Made by a program: the position numbers and the translations under genes. DNA of 64,000 bases from Streptomyces cavernicola (lineage in GTDB: Bacteria > Actinomycetota > Actinomycetes > Streptomycetales > Streptomycetaceae): positions 124,001-188,000 of the forward strand of contig NZ_JASCIQ010000004.1 of NCBI RefSeq assembly GCF_029968035.1, in the 5' to 3' direction. Each line of letters starts with the position of its first letter. Position 1 is the first letter of the stretch. The notes beneath the pieces are model-generated. The model ran no database searches, was not told the origin of the DNA, and was given only the letters and a program-made list of their open reading frames with translations. Shown here one piece after another: positions 8,268-16,863 of this stretch.

Positions 8268-9647
8268 TCACGCCTGAGCGCGGACGATGGCCCCCCCATC
8301 CACGGCGGTGACCTCGACTCCGGTCAACTCGACGCCGTCGCCCTTGAGGTGAACGGCGTCCGACCCTCGGCCTTCAGCGTGGATGCCGCCGTCGGCGCGC
8401 AGGTCACCGAGTTCGCCGTCGATGTCGACCGTGACCAGGTGGTCGCCTCGGGTGGCGATGCGTCCGCCCACTGCGGCCTGTCCGACGCGCCCGCCCGGCT
8501 TGATGCTCAGGGCGATCGCCTGCAGTTGGACCTGGACGCCGCGGACCAGGCTGGTTCCGGTGCCGCCGGAGGTGGTCAGGTCGCCGTGGACCTCCAACCG
8601 CGGCAGCTCCTTGGTGATCTGGATCCCGATCGCGCCGTCGCCCGTGGTGGCGATGGAGTCGAACGAGGCGTGCCGCAGCGAGCCGTCGTAGAGGTTGAAG
8701 CCGCGCGCTCCGGTGCCGTGGGTGGTGATCGGTGCCCGCACGTCCAGTCGGCCGAGGTCGCTGAAGTTGACGAACCCGATGCCGCTGGGCCCGTGCGAAG
8801 TCACCGGCGCGGTGGCGGTCCAGGTCTCCACCCGGCCCCAGTTGTCCAGCACCATGTCGTTCTGGCCGTGGGTGGTGACCGGACCCGCGTTGATCACCTC
8901 GTCCACCACTGCGCCACAGATGACGAACACTCCTCCGCTGATCAGGTCCGGCGTGCCGGCCGGGATACCGCCGTCGGTGTGGATCTCTCCGGTGCGCAGC
9001 ATCGACACCCGCACGGTGCCGCCGTCCGCTGCCCCGTTCCAGTCGCCATGTCCCCCGACGAAGACGCCGCTGCCCCGTACCGGGCGGTCGGCGCTGCCCG
9101 CGGCCACATCGAGCAATTCCGCGGTGATCTCGACGGCGCTGTCCGGCTGCTGGTTCCACAGCGTGAAGGCGCCTTGCAGGGCGTCCACGCCGAAGCCGTG
9201 CGGACGCTCCATGCGCCCGCGTACGTCGGCTGCCTCCACCGCCAGGCCGGCGACCTGGACATGCCCGGAGCGCACCGCGTCGCGGGCCAGGAGCAGCACC
9301 TGTCCGCTGGTGCGTACGGCGCGCAGCACCAGGGTGCCGAGATCGGCCACCGAGACGTCGTTGAGGATGGCCGTCTCATGTTCGGGGCTGCGGATCGTGA
9401 CGTCCTCCAGGACGTTGTCCCGGGTCAGCCGGACCCCCTTGGCGCCGAATTCCAGGGTGCCGCCGCGCAGCCGCACCCCCGGCGCCAGCGTGATCATCGG
9501 CATCCCGCGCAGCACGCCGTCGACCTCGATGGCCGGCTCCTGCCGGTCGACCGCCGCCACCAGCTCGGTAGCCGTTGACACCCGAGTCCAGTCGCCCACC
9601 ACGGCCTCCTCATAAGGCGCTATACGCAGGAATTTGTCCTCTCTCAC
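8268..9647 (-). CDS. predicted right-handed beta-helix repeat protein
   Basis: A 459-residue protein made of short alternating beta strands and glycine/asparagine turns, for example GVRLTRDNVLEDVTIRSPE and repeated THG turns (TTHGQND, TSHGPSG, TTHGTGA). This is the pattern of parallel beta-helix (pectate-lyase-like) solenoids. No signal peptide, membrane segment, or lyase or hydrolase catalytic signature was recognised, so it would be cytoplasmic or exported by an unseen route. The start is GTG/ATG at 9647 (REDKFLRIAPYEEAV). It is monocistronic: the flanks are a 194-bp gap on the 5' side and a relic region on the 3' side. The function is not known; carbohydrate binding is one possibility. Confidence 0.6.
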   Translation of the reverse strand: MREDKFLRIAPYEEAVVGDWTRVSTATELVAAVDRQEPAIEVDGVLRGMPMITLAPGVRLRGGTLEFGAKGVRLTRDNVLEDVTIRSPEHETAILNDVSVADLGTLVLRAVRTSGQVLLLARDAVRSGHVQVAGLAVEAADVRGRMERPHGFGVDALQGAFTLWNQQPDSAVEITAELLDVAAGSADRPVRGSGVFVGGHGDWNGAADGGTVRVSMLRTGEIHTDGGIPAGTPDLISGGVFVICGAVVDEVINAGPVTTHGQNDMVLDNWGRVETWTATAPVTSHGPSGIGFVNFSDLGRLDVRAPITTHGTGARGFNLYDGSLRHASFDSIATTGDGAIGIQITKELPRLEVHGDLTTSGGTGTSLVRGVQVQLQAIALSIKPGGRVGQAAVGGRIATRGDHLVTVDIDGELGDLRADGGIHAEGRGSDAVHLKGDGVELTGVEVTAVDGGAIVRAQA

Positions 9648-9841
9648 GAAACATCAGCCACCGAGGCCTCGCGAGCCCGATGTCACCGTCGAGATGCGAC
9701 GTCGTGACCGACCGCACTTCTGGCGCAGGCCCGAAGCGAAGGGGAGGGCGAAGAAGTCGACCGCACGGGTGTATGCCCCGGAGGGCCGGACGTCCGCCCG
9801 CGAGCGCGACCTCACAGCGGGTGCCAGAAGGCCTTACCGCT

Positions 9842-11107
9842 TCAGGTGATCAGAGCATCGCGGCTCCGGACAGGCCCGGTCCGTACTTTCGCCAGCGGCA
9901 CCCCCAGGTCGCCGAGCTCCAGCGGGTCGGGGTGGGCTCCCTGGTTCAGCCAGCGTTTGCCGGCCATGGCTTCGCGCGGAGAGGCGATGGCTTCGACGGA
10001 GGTCAGGCGGCCTGCGCTGTCGAGATGGAAGACGGCGAAGGATCCGGTGGCTGTGGTGCCGCGCACCACGCCGGCATCGTCCTCACCGCTCATTCCCACG
10101 ATCTGAATCTTCGTGTCGTACTGGTCGGACCAGAACGAGGGCGCGGACTGCTGCGGGACTGGGCGTCCGCAGACGGCTGCGGCTACCTGGTCAGCCTGCT
10201 CGTTGGCGTTGGCCACGCTCTCCACACGGCGCCGTCCGGGCTGTCCCGGGACCGGCCGTACGGTGACATCGCCGATGGCGTGCACGGCGGGGTCCGCGGT
10301 ACGGCCTGCGGCGTCGACCAGGATGCCGCCCTCGCAGGCGAGGCCCGCGGCCCGGCCCAGGGCGTCGTTGGGAACCGCGCCGATGGCCACGAGCACGGTG
10401 TCGCAGGCGAGTACGCGGCCGTCGCCCAGCTCCACGCCGGTGACCCGCCCTGCGGTCCCGCGAAGCCGCTTCACCTGCGCGCCGGTGTACAGCACGACGC
10501 CCCTCTCCCGGTGCAGTCGTGCCACGGCTTCCGAGACGAGGGCCGAGGCGGCTCGGGAGAGCAACCGCTCGCTCCCCTCGACGACCTCGACGTCCACTCC
10601 GAGGATTCGCGCGGTCGCCGCCGCTTCCAGGCCCAAGTAGCCGCCGCCGATGACCACGAGTCGTTCGCTGCGGGCGAGGTCCTGCCGCAGGGCAGCGGCA
10701 TCACGCCGGTCCCGCAGGTGGTGCACGCCGCACAGATCCGCGCCGGGCAGGGGCAGTCGTCGGGCGCCCGCTCCGGTGGCCAGGACAAGGTGCTCGAACG
10801 GGAGAGCTGTGCCGTCCGCCAGGAGGATCCTGCGGTCGCCGAGCTCCAGGGCGTTGACGCGCGTGCCCGTGAGCAGGGTGATGCCCTGGTCGTCGTAGAA
10901 CGTCTCGGCGCGCAGGGGCAGTTCGTCGTCGGCACCGCCGGCCAGCCACTTCTTCGTCAGGGGTGGGCGGTGGTACGGGGCGGTGTCCTCCTCCCCGACG
11001 AGGGTGACGGGGCGGTCGTATCCGTAGCGGCGGAGCAAGGCGGCGCAGGTGGCACCGGCCTGTCCGGCTCCGACGATCACGACGCCGGCGTGCGTGGGCG
11101 TCTTCAT
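9842..11107 (-). CDS. FAD-dependent ferredoxin reductase (Rieske oxygenase electron-transfer component)
   Basis: A 421-residue NAD(P)H:ferredoxin reductase of the putidaredoxin-reductase/BphA4 type. It has an N-terminal FAD Rossmann motif (VVIVGAGQAGATCAALLRRYG), the LVGEEDTAPYHRPPLTK segment typical of this family, a central NAD-binding motif (VVIGGGYLGLEAAATA) and a late AIGDV FAD contact. It would pass electrons from NAD(P)H to the [2Fe-2S] ferredoxin encoded in the same operon. ATG 11107 is preferred over an upstream GTG because GAGGTG sits eight bases before it. It is the last gene of the six-gene minus-strand operon that starts at 16375, 132 bp after the amidohydrolase gene. Confidence 0.85.
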   Translation of the reverse strand: MKTPTHAGVVIVGAGQAGATCAALLRRYGYDRPVTLVGEEDTAPYHRPPLTKKWLAGGADDELPLRAETFYDDQGITLLTGTRVNALELGDRRILLADGTALPFEHLVLATGAGARRLPLPGADLCGVHHLRDRRDAAALRQDLARSERLVVIGGGYLGLEAAATARILGVDVEVVEGSERLLSRAASALVSEAVARLHRERGVVLYTGAQVKRLRGTAGRVTGVELGDGRVLACDTVLVAIGAVPNDALGRAAGLACEGGILVDAAGRTADPAVHAIGDVTVRPVPGQPGRRRVESVANANEQADQVAAAVCGRPVPQQSAPSFWSDQYDTKIQIVGMSGEDDAGVVRGTTATGSFAVFHLDSAGRLTSVEAIASPREAMAGKRWLNQGAHPDPLELGDLGVPLAKVRTGPVRSRDALIT

Positions 11108-11239
11108 CAGTGGTTCACCTCTGTTCGATGCGGTCATCAGCAGGAGTCCGCCTCAGCGGTGGGGAGCAGGACCGGGAAGCGGCGGCCCGTCCGGGAAGCA
11201 GGCCCGGCCCCGCCGGGCCGCGCCCGGATCGCCGCAGGG

Positions 11240-11953
11240 TCACACGGTGACGGCTGTGGGTGCGGCTCGTTCCGGTGCCTCTTCGACGAGCGCCACGACT
11301 TGTTCCGTGGTCCGGATGTCCCCGAAGTACGCCGCCACGTTGTTCACCGCGGCGTTGTGCTCGGCGTCGCTCAGAGCGGCGTTGGCGTCGCTGATGAGGA
11401 TGACGCGGAAGCCGAGTTGCTGTGCGTCGCGTGCGGTGGCGGCGCTGCAGCAGTCGGTCAGGGTTCCGGAGACGAGCACGGTGTCGATGCCCCGTTCGCG
11501 CAGGACTTGCAGGGCGTCCGACGACGAAGGGGTGAAGGGGCTGAAGCGGGTCTTGTCCATGACGGTGTCCTCGGCCGTGACGTCGAGGCCACGGTGCAGG
11601 GCATGGCCGTGGGAGCCGGGCTGGAACGTGGTGACTTCCCCGTCTCCGAACTCGGCTGCCTGGAATTGCTCGAAGTAGACGGACCAGTCACGGCTCGATC
11701 GGGTGGTGAAGCGGAAGTAGACGTTGGTCCCGCCATGGGAACGGACCGCCCGGCTGACGGCGTTGATGTGGGGCACGATGCTTCGGGCTACGGGGACCTC
11801 CAGCGGCATGCCCTCCTCCATGAACCCGTTCTGCATGTCGACGACGAGGTGGGCGGTGCTGCAGGGGTCAACCGTGGTGAACGCGTACTCCTGTCCGCCC
11901 TTGAGGGCCCTGTAGCGCGCACGGATCGCCGGGTCGATGACGGTGGTGTGCAT
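11240..11953 (-). CDS. isochorismatase-family amidohydrolase
   Basis: A 237-residue cysteine hydrolase of the isochorismatase superfamily. The catalytic triad is visible: aspartate in VVDMQNGF, lysine in MDKTRFSPF and cysteine in GTLTDCCSAATARDA. Family members hydrolyse amides such as nicotinamide, maleamate, carbamoylsarcosine or ureidoacrylate. It differs from the NicF-type maleamate amidohydrolase at 19218, so it probably acts elsewhere in the pathway, for example deamidating a pyridine or pyridone carboxamide before ring attack. The start ATG 11953 has AGGAAGGAACC in front. The gene follows the NCS1 permease with a 14-bp gap. Confidence 0.82.
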   Translation of the reverse strand: MHTTVIDPAIRARYRALKGGQEYAFTTVDPCSTAHLVVDMQNGFMEEGMPLEVPVARSIVPHINAVSRAVRSHGGTNVYFRFTTRSSRDWSVYFEQFQAAEFGDGEVTTFQPGSHGHALHRGLDVTAEDTVMDKTRFSPFTPSSSDALQVLRERGIDTVLVSGTLTDCCSAATARDAQQLGFRVILISDANAALSDAEHNAAVNNVAAYFGDIRTTEQVVALVEEAPERAAPTAVTV

Positions 11954-11967
11954 CCTTGGTTCCTTCC

Positions 11968-13422
11968 TCAACCCGCAGCTCGGGCCTGGTTCACGGCCAG
12001 ACGCGCGTCCAGGGGGTCGGCGAAGTAGGTCCGCCCCTTGGTGACGACGGCCATCGTGACGTGCACGGCGAATGCGACGACGAATCCGATGTAGGCCGAC
12101 AGTCCCCTCAGGACGGGGTCCGTGGCGAAGAGCCAGACCAGCGACGCGACGGTGGTGCCCGTCAGGAGGGCGGTGACGCCGACGGCGTTGTAGCGGCGCA
12201 GATGGCTGCTGCGGTACTCGACGGGGCCGGTGACGATCTTCAGGCGGCCGCGGACGACGGTGATGTCGGCGACGACGCAGGCGACCCAGGCCAGCAGGAA
12301 GATGCCCGTCCATTCGAGGAACACGCTCAGGTTGCCCAGCACGTCGAACCACATGAGGGCGATCGATGCGGCTGTCACGAAGAGGAGCCAGAGCCGGCGG
12401 CCCAGGCGGTGGGCGCCCAGGGCTTCGGATCCCGAGGTGAAGGTGACCGAGCTGATGTGCAGGTTCGTCAGGTTCACGCGGATCTGCGAGACCCAGGCAA
12501 GTGCCACTCCGGGGAGCAGTCCGAGCAGACCCACGAAGTAGATGGACGGTGTGAAGCTGCCGGTGATCAGCGTGAAGTACATGCCGAGGGGAATCGCGAC
12601 GAAGAAGAGCAGCACGTAGGGCAGTACGACGGTGACGGCGGCCTTGCGCCGGAACTGTCCGGCGTGGATGAAGCGGTTGTAGTCGGCGGCCTCGAAGGGG
12701 TTGATGCCCACGGTGCCGGCCAGTCCCGCGATGACGGCGACCGTGCCGGCGACCCCGCCGACCGCGCCTTCCGGCATGGCGGTGAACATCCCGGACGGCA
12801 TGCCGTCGTTCCGGTTCCAGGCGATGCAGATGGCGACGACCAGCAGGAGGAAGTAGACGGGGACCGTCCAGGTGAGGATCTTCGTCATCGCGCTGATGCC
12901 GTTCCACGCCATGGGCAGGAAGACGAGACCCACGACGACGTACCAGATCTGGTCCGGCAGGTCCCAGATCAGGTCGATCGAGCTGGCGAGGATCTGCCCC
13001 TCTGTGCCGGCGTAGACGACGAAGGTTCCGGCGTAGATCACGGTGGTCAGTACCGAGCCGACCGAGCCCAGGCCGGATCCGCGGGTCAGCAGCTCCGAGG
13101 TCAGTCCTTCGCGTGCGGCGGTGCGGGAGACGATCAGCGCGAGCACGATCAGGACGGAGAAGGAGATGATCAGCCCGAGCCAGGTGGCCGCGGCGCCGTT
13201 CTGGGTCAGGTAGAGGCCGCCGATCAGCGGAAAGAAGAACGCCGTCACAAAGCCGACCAGGACGCTGAGGATGGCGCCCGCACCGCGCTTCGCCGAATCC
13301 GGCACCCGTGAGCGGGCGTAGTCGTTCTCGTCGTGGACGGGGAGTTGGCCGGGGGTGGCCGCCAGGCCTGCCGCGTCGGCCGACGCGCTCGTCGGCGCCC
13401 GGCCCTTGCTCGATGTCGTCAT
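11968..13422 (-). CDS. NCS1-family (cytosine/purine/nucleobase-type) permease
   Basis: A 484-residue membrane protein with about twelve hydrophobic helices after a 50-residue cytoplasmic N-terminus. Segments such as GSGLGSVGSVLTTVIYAG, INPFEAADYNRFIHAGQFRR and the general length match the nucleobase:cation symporter-1 family, which imports cytosine, purines, allantoin, hydantoins and vitamin-like pyridines. Location in an operon for heterocycle catabolism suggests uptake of the pathway substrate, probably a neutral pyridine or pyridone amide. Its ATG overlaps the MFS stop by one base (TGATG), with GAGGTG upstream. Confidence 0.82.
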   Translation of the reverse strand: MTTSSKGRAPTSASADAAGLAATPGQLPVHDENDYARSRVPDSAKRGAGAILSVLVGFVTAFFFPLIGGLYLTQNGAAATWLGLIISFSVLIVLALIVSRTAAREGLTSELLTRGSGLGSVGSVLTTVIYAGTFVVYAGTEGQILASSIDLIWDLPDQIWYVVVGLVFLPMAWNGISAMTKILTWTVPVYFLLLVVAICIAWNRNDGMPSGMFTAMPEGAVGGVAGTVAVIAGLAGTVGINPFEAADYNRFIHAGQFRRKAAVTVVLPYVLLFFVAIPLGMYFTLITGSFTPSIYFVGLLGLLPGVALAWVSQIRVNLTNLHISSVTFTSGSEALGAHRLGRRLWLLFVTAASIALMWFDVLGNLSVFLEWTGIFLLAWVACVVADITVVRGRLKIVTGPVEYRSSHLRRYNAVGVTALLTGTTVASLVWLFATDPVLRGLSAYIGFVVAFAVHVTMAVVTKGRTYFADPLDARLAVNQARAAG

Positions 13423-14723
13423 CAGCGGTTCACCTCGGAAGCCGGGAGCCGGAGCACCAGAGCGCCACCGGCCAGGAGGAACACGGCACACAGCATCAGG
13501 CCGTGCATGGGTGAGGCGGTCAGGTCGCGGAGCCAGCCGAGGAGGTAGGTCGCGAGGAAGCCGCCGAGGTTGGCCATCGAGGTGATCAGAGCGATGCCCG
13601 CGGCGGCCGCACGGCCGGTGAGAAAGGCCGGGGGCAGACACCAGAAGACCGGGTAGCAGGCGACGATGCCGACGTTGGCGACGGTGAACATCAGGACGGT
13701 GAGGCCGATGTCGTCGCTGACCAGGGTGCTGCCGGCGAGGCCTGCGGCCCCGACGAGCATGGGGACGACCAGGTGCCAGCGGCGTTCGCGGAAGCGGTCG
13801 GAGCTCGCTCCCGCGATGAGCATGGCGACCAGCGCGGCGGCGTGCGGGACGGCGGTGAGCCAGCCGATGGTGCCGGTGTCCTTCTCCCCGGCTTCCTTGA
13901 CGAGGGTGGGGAGCCAGAAGCCGATCGCGTACGTGCCGAGCATGAAGCTCATGTCGATGACGCCGAGCCACCACACGCGGGCGTCGCGCAGGGCGCCGCG
14001 AATGTTGTGCTCGCGGTCGGCGCCTTCGGCGTCCCGGTCGAGGTCGTTCCGCACCGACTCCTGCTCGGCTGTGCTCAGCCAGCCCGCCGTGGCGATCCGG
14101 TCGGGCAGCAGCAGGAGCACCAGGCCGCCGAGAACGATCGTCGGTACGGCCTCGACGAGGAACAGCCACTGCCAGCCGGACCAGCCGGCCGCCTGGTCCA
14201 GCGAGGACAGGATCCAGCCGGACAGCGGGCCGCCGAACATGGCCGCGGCAGGGATACCCATCATGAACAGGCTGATGACGCGGGCCCGCCGGGGACCGGG
14301 GAACCAGTGGGTCAGGTACAGAAGTACGCCGGGAACGAAGCCCGCTTCGGCGACGCCGAGCAGGAACCGCACGACGTAGAACTGCACCGGGGTGGTGACG
14401 AACATCGTCAGCGCCGAGAGCACACCCCAGCTGATCATGATGCGGGCGATCCACACCCTGGCTCCGACGCGTTCCAGAAGCAGGTTGCTGGGGATCTCGA
14501 AGCATATGTACGCGATGAAGAAGGCTCCGGCGCCGAAGCCGAAGACCGCGTTGCTGAAGCCGAGTTCGTCGGCCATCTGCAGTTGGGCGAAGCCGACGTT
14601 GATGCGGTCGAGGTAGGCGGCGACGTAGCAGAGGAAGATCAGCGGGACGATCCGCAGGGTGATCTTGGCGTATGCGGACCTGGAGTGTGCGGACTGTACT
14701 CCAGGCTTCTCTGCAAGGGACAT
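13422..14723 (-). CDS. MFS transporter, anion:cation symporter (phthalate/nicotinate permease) type
   Basis: A 433-residue MFS protein with twelve predicted helices. The first loop motif YLDRINVGFAQLQM and SNLLLERVGARVWIARIM are characteristic of the ACS family, which moves organic anions such as hexuronates, tartrate, phthalate and nicotinate (NicT). It would import an aromatic carboxylate, complementing the NCS1 permease next to it. The start is ATG 14723. The 214 bp between its start and the upstream ferredoxin gene contain a strong inverted repeat that could tune expression of the transporters relative to the oxygenase. Confidence 0.85.
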   Translation of the reverse strand: MSLAEKPGVQSAHSRSAYAKITLRIVPLIFLCYVAAYLDRINVGFAQLQMADELGFSNAVFGFGAGAFFIAYICFEIPSNLLLERVGARVWIARIMISWGVLSALTMFVTTPVQFYVVRFLLGVAEAGFVPGVLLYLTHWFPGPRRARVISLFMMGIPAAAMFGGPLSGWILSSLDQAAGWSGWQWLFLVEAVPTIVLGGLVLLLLPDRIATAGWLSTAEQESVRNDLDRDAEGADREHNIRGALRDARVWWLGVIDMSFMLGTYAIGFWLPTLVKEAGEKDTGTIGWLTAVPHAAALVAMLIAGASSDRFRERRWHLVVPMLVGAAGLAGSTLVSDDIGLTVLMFTVANVGIVACYPVFWCLPPAFLTGRAAAAGIALITSMANLGGFLATYLLGWLRDLTASPMHGLMLCAVFLLAGGALVLRLPASEVNR

Positions 14724-14884
14724 GAGGGTTCCTCACGGGGGGCGAGTGGGCCGCCGCACGGCCAGGCCGACCTTGGCCAGGGCCTGGCGGTGCCGAGAAG
14801 GGACGCAGGCGCGGTGTGAGCCGCACACGGGTCGAGGCAGCCTGGGCCGGGCACGAGGCCATGGCGCGGCGCAGGCAGCCGGGG

Positions 14885-14908
14885 CGGGGCCCCTGGCCAG
14901 GGGGCCCG
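14885..14908. terminator. intra-operon inverted repeat
   Basis: Two 12-base arms, CGGGGCCCCTGG (14885-14896) and CCAGGGGGCCCG (14897-14908), pair with one mismatch and no loop. It lies between the ferredoxin stop and the MFS start. It could be a partial terminator or an mRNA-stabilising element within the operon. No T run is present. Confidence 0.4.
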
Positions 14909-14937
14909 CGCTCGGGGGGGCGGGCGCTTGGGGCGCG

Positions 14938-15258
14938 CTAGCTCTGAGACTCCGGGAGGTGGACGACGAGGCCGTCGAGCTCGTCGGTCACGGTGATCTG
15001 GCAGCCCAGGCGGGAGGTGGCGACCCGCGCCTCGGCGAACTCGAGCGTCATCTCCTCCTCTTCACCGGCCGGCCCGACGGTCTGCGACCACTCGGCGTCG
15101 ACGTGGAGGTGGCAGGTGGAGCAGATGCAGTTGCCGCCGCACTCCCCGATGATCGACGGGAGTCCGTTGCGCACGGCGAGCTGCATGAGGCTGGTGCCGG
15201 GCTCGGCGTCGAGGGTGTGGGCGGTGCCGTCCTGCTCGACGAAGGTGATCTTGGGCAT
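14938..15258 (-). CDS. [2Fe-2S] ferredoxin (putidaredoxin/adrenodoxin type)
   Basis: A 106-residue ferredoxin. The cluster ligands are in ECGGNCICSTCHLHV (C-x5-C-x2-C) with the fourth cysteine in SRLGCQI, the spacing of the vertebrate/putidaredoxin class that serves oxygenases through an FAD reductase. It would carry electrons from the reductase encoded at 9842 to the Rieske oxygenase 55 bp upstream. The start ATG 15258 has GAGAGGTACC ahead of it. Together with 9842 and 15314 it completes a three-component Rieske system. Confidence 0.92.
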   Translation of the reverse strand: MPKITFVEQDGTAHTLDAEPGTSLMQLAVRNGLPSIIGECGGNCICSTCHLHVDAEWSQTVGPAGEEEEMTLEFAEARVATSRLGCQITVTDELDGLVVHLPESQS

Positions 15259-15313
15259 GTCGGGTACCTCTCGCGGATCGGGTTGCGTGCCGGACAGGGG
15301 CACTGAGGGTGCG

Positions 15314-16375
15314 TCAGGCATTGACCTTGTCCAGGACGCGGGGCGCCTGCTGCGGCGGCACATCCTTGTCGATCCACTGCTTCACCATGCGACGCATCCG
15401 GATCGGGGCCCGGTCGATGGCGATGCGGGCCTTGCGCCGGTCGGGGTGGGCCAGTTCGTTGATCTGGATGGCTTCGAGGATGGCCTTGTCCTCCGCGAAG
15501 GCGATGCGGAATTCGTCGGAGAGGGCTTTGTTGGTGGCCTCGTCGGCGGGGAAGTTCTTGACGTGCAACCAGTGGTCGATGGAGGTGTGTGCGTCGACCG
15601 GGGTGATGAAGTGGCAGGCGAAGATGCGCATGCCCTCGTCGCGGTGGTCCTCGGGGTTCACGTTGCCGGTGTCGAGGGAGCCGAAGTCGATGACGGCGAT
15701 GCTGGGCGCCAGGTAGTGGTAGTAGTGCCAGCGGTCGACGTTCCCGGTGAAGTTCCCGTATTTGGCGAACAGCGGGATAGCCGGGGCGTCGTTGATCCAG
15801 CGCCAGGTCACCAGGTCGTCGCCGCGCAGCTCGGTGCTGACGGGGACGTCCTCGCCGGCCTCGTTGCCGAGCGTGGACAGGTGGACGAAGTTGACGTGGG
15901 CCGGGTCGCAGAGGTTGTCGGCGAGGCTGAGGTAGTCGGCCTCGATGCGCAGGGCATCGCCCTCGGCCACGTTCCAGGCTGCCGAGTGGTACTCGGGCAG
16001 GTCGAAGACCAGGTCGGGATCGGCGAGTTCGCGGTCCCCCGTCCAGATCCAGACCAGGCCCATGTTCTCGTGCGTCGGATAGGTCGTGACACGGATGTCC
16101 GGGACAGGACCGGACTGGCCGGGGACGCGGACGCAACGGCCACCGGATTCGAAGGTCATGCCGTGGTAGCCGCACTCGACGGCGTCGCCCTTGAGCCGTC
16201 CCATGGACAGCGGCAACAGACGGTGCGGGCACAGGTCCTCCATGGCCGCGACCTTTCCGCCGGCCGTGCGGTAGAGGACGACGTCACGTTCGAGGATGCG
16301 GTGCCGGGAGAGCTCGCCGGTCACGTCGCGCGACCAGGCCAGCGGGTACCAGGTGTTCTTCACGTACTCGGCCAT
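15314..16375 (-). CDS. Rieske non-heme iron oxygenase, alpha subunit
   Basis: A 353-residue oxygenase. The Rieske centre is CPHR (about residues 46-49) with ECGYHGMTF (about 67-70), a C-x-H...C-x2-H pattern. The mononuclear iron site is in NLCDPAHVNFVHLSTLG (two histidines), and a carboxylate is expected further on. The short single-subunit architecture and the opening AEYVKNTWYPLAWSRDV are those of the VanA/dicamba-demethylase branch, most of whose known members remove O- or N-methyl groups or hydroxylate aromatic acids. ATG 16375 is preceded by CAGGAG. As the first gene of the left operon and divergent from nicX, it is the best candidate for the entry reaction of the pathway. The substrate is inferred only. 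Confidence 0.9.
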   Translation of the reverse strand: MAEYVKNTWYPLAWSRDVTGELSRHRILERDVVLYRTAGGKVAAMEDLCPHRLLPLSMGRLKGDAVECGYHGMTFESGGRCVRVPGQSGPVPDIRVTTYPTHENMGLVWIWTGDRELADPDLVFDLPEYHSAAWNVAEGDALRIEADYLSLADNLCDPAHVNFVHLSTLGNEAGEDVPVSTELRGDDLVTWRWINDAPAIPLFAKYGNFTGNVDRWHYYHYLAPSIAVIDFGSLDTGNVNPEDHRDEGMRIFACHFITPVDAHTSIDHWLHVKNFPADEATNKALSDEFRIAFAEDKAILEAIQINELAHPDRRKARIAIDRAPIRMRRMVKQWIDKDVPPQQAPRVLDKVNA

Positions 16376-16499
16376 ACGAGGGCTCCTGGAAAAGGCGGGG
16401 GCGTGGGATCGGCGCCGCCCGCGTCCGGGTGACGGCGCGGGGGCATCGGGGCGGGGCACACAGAGCCCGAAGCCCGGCCCGGGTGTGCTCGGGCCGACG

Positions 16500-16537
16500 G
16501 AAATAATCCGAGCACGTACTAGTGATGGGCGCAAGGG
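16500..16537 (-). promoter_or_regulatory. outward 38-bp promoter/operator repeat, left copy
   Basis: Read on the minus strand the element begins CCCTTGC and ends with the core GTACGTGCTCGGATTAT plus TTC. It is identical at 30 of 38 positions to the copy at 16661-16698, which lies on the other strand. It sits 125 bp upstream of the Rieske oxygenase start and points towards it. TTGC and ATTAT are promoter-like, but their spacing (about 20 bp) is long, so an operator overlapping a promoter is likely. Confidence 0.6.
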
Positions 16538-16660
16538 TCTCGACACGCTCGGACTTCCGGAAAGCCTCCCCCTCTTCCAACCACTCCTGAAAATCAAGCA
16601 ATCCAGACCCTCTCCGACCAGGCATCGGTCACGGAGAAGCAACCCTTGCCGCCGCCGGGC

Positions 16661-16698
16661 CCCTTGCATTCCCCAATCGTACGTGCTCGGATTATCTC
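16661..16698 (+). promoter_or_regulatory. outward 38-bp promoter/operator repeat, right copy
   Basis: Plus-strand partner of 16500-16537, with the same perfect 17-base core GTACGTGCTCGGATTAT at 16679-16695. It lies 166 bp before nicX and points towards it. One regulator, perhaps the MarR domain fused to NicD, could control both operons through the two copies. The remaining intergenic sequence 16376-16863 shows no gene. Confidence 0.6.
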
Positions 16699-16863
16699 GG
16701 CAGGCGGGTTCGGCCGGGCGCCGCCCTCGACGCCACGGCCTGCGCTGCCCGAGCCGCTCCGGCCTGTCCGGCAACTTCTGCACGTGCCCCGTATGACACG
16801 CGCCCCGCACCGTCCGACTCCTGGACTCGAAGGCCGGCGGCGCCCCACCCCGAAGGGACACTC

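Noticed and set aside
9575..12028. Open frame of 817 codons on the plus strand
   Set aside because: Antisense to the ferredoxin reductase and amidohydrolase; no domain is recognisable and composition is low-complexity.
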